This document shows, in pieces, positions 63,913 through 64,000 of a stretch of 64,000 nucleotides of DNA. Numbering within the stretch: the first letter of the stretch is position 1; every line of letters begins with the position of its first letter. The notes under the pieces are model-generated. The model did no database searches, was not told the DNA's origin, and was given only the letters and a program-made list of their open reading frames with translations. This stretch comes from Vibrio mediterranei (GTDB lineage Bacteria > Pseudomonadota > Gammaproteobacteria > Enterobacterales > Vibrionaceae), in contig NZ_FLLQ01000008.1 of the NCBI RefSeq assembly GCF_900088415.1, positions 178,208 to 242,207 on the forward strand. The letters run 5' to 3'. The translations under genes and the position numbers were made by a program.

Positions 63913-64000
63913 ATGGTTAAGCCTCACGGGCAATTAGTACAGGTTAGCTCAACGCCTCACAACGCTTACACACCCTGCCTATCAACGTTCTAGTCTCGAA
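63913..64000 (-). rRNA. rrl: 23S ribosomal RNA, 3' end only
   Basis: The last 88 bases of 23S rRNA on the minus strand, ending near GTGAGGCTTAACC. AACGTTGATAGGC and GGGTGTGTAAGCG are characteristic of the 3' domain. The gene continues beyond the window; the 3' end position is approximate. The 126-base spacer to 5S holds no gene. Confidence 0.95.

Overview
The window is core chromosome of a Vibrio. The evidence is a LuxR/HapR-type quorum-sensing master regulator between hpt and lpd, the pilABCD-coaE-zapD-yacG block, pilT/pilU beside yggS, a CPA1 antiporter beside metH, and a 23S-5S-tRNA-Asp operon end next to tRNA operons. The LuxR protein resembles V. harveyi LuxR more than V. cholerae HapR. 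I did not fix the species. Protein families were assigned by reading translations and motifs; no database search was run.

Layout. 1-2.7 kb: envelope proteases degQ (its first base lies outside the window) and degS. 2.8-9.7 kb, minus strand: nudF-yqiB-cpdA-yqiA-parE-parC. 9.9-11.2 kb: tolC. 11.3-15.7 kb: hldE and glnE. 15.8-20.8 kb: the ABC exporter yadGH, a SulP anion transporter divergent from a beta-carbonic anhydrase, and hpt. 20.8-23.5 kb: luxR with its long leader, then lpdA. 23.7-29.2 kb: pdhR-aceE-aceF, with recognisable PdhR and FNR-like sites upstream. 29.5-31.2 kb: ampD and nadC, divergent. 31.4-37.3 kb: the type IV pilus assembly operon running into coaE, zapD and yacG. 37.5-41.1 kb, minus strand: ffh, then rpsP-rimM-trmD-rplS. 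41.3-43.5 kb: ypjD and a CorB-like CBS membrane protein. 43.5-47.2 kb: metH with three tandem met boxes upstream. 47.5-48.8 kb: the CPA1 antiporter. 49.0-49.5 kb: a tRNA operon (Phe-Thr-Phe-Asn). 49.6-52.2 kb: mutY-yggX-mltC. 52.3-54.0 kb: trmB and glsB. 54.1-58.8 kb: yggS-proC-yggT-yggU-DUF4426-rdgB-hemW. 58.8-61.0 kb: pilT and pilU. 61.1-61.6 kb: a second tRNA operon (Phe-Thr-Asn-Thr-Asn). 61.8-63.2 kb: a badly decayed chemoreceptor pseudogene. 63.5-64.0 kb: tRNA-Asp, 5S rRNA and the 3' end of 23S rRNA, all minus strand.

How the parts work together. Two loci supply one machine: pilA-D make pilin, extension ATPase, platform and prepilin peptidase, and pilT/pilU, 24 kb away, supply retraction. 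pdhR-aceE-aceF and lpdA encode the whole pyruvate dehydrogenase complex plus its repressor. ffh, the rpsP operon, trmB, the tRNA operons and the rrn end form a translation-rich region.

I found no CRISPR array, integrase, insertion sequence, prophage or defence island, and no convincing undescribed multi-gene system. The more unusual signals are small: a tRNA-Phe isodecoder with two compensated acceptor-stem pair changes, twin tRNA operons in direct orientation about 12 kb apart with the same promoter design, a multiply broken chemoreceptor, a probable small-RNA target in the luxR leader, and several hairpins placed where they could control the next gene.
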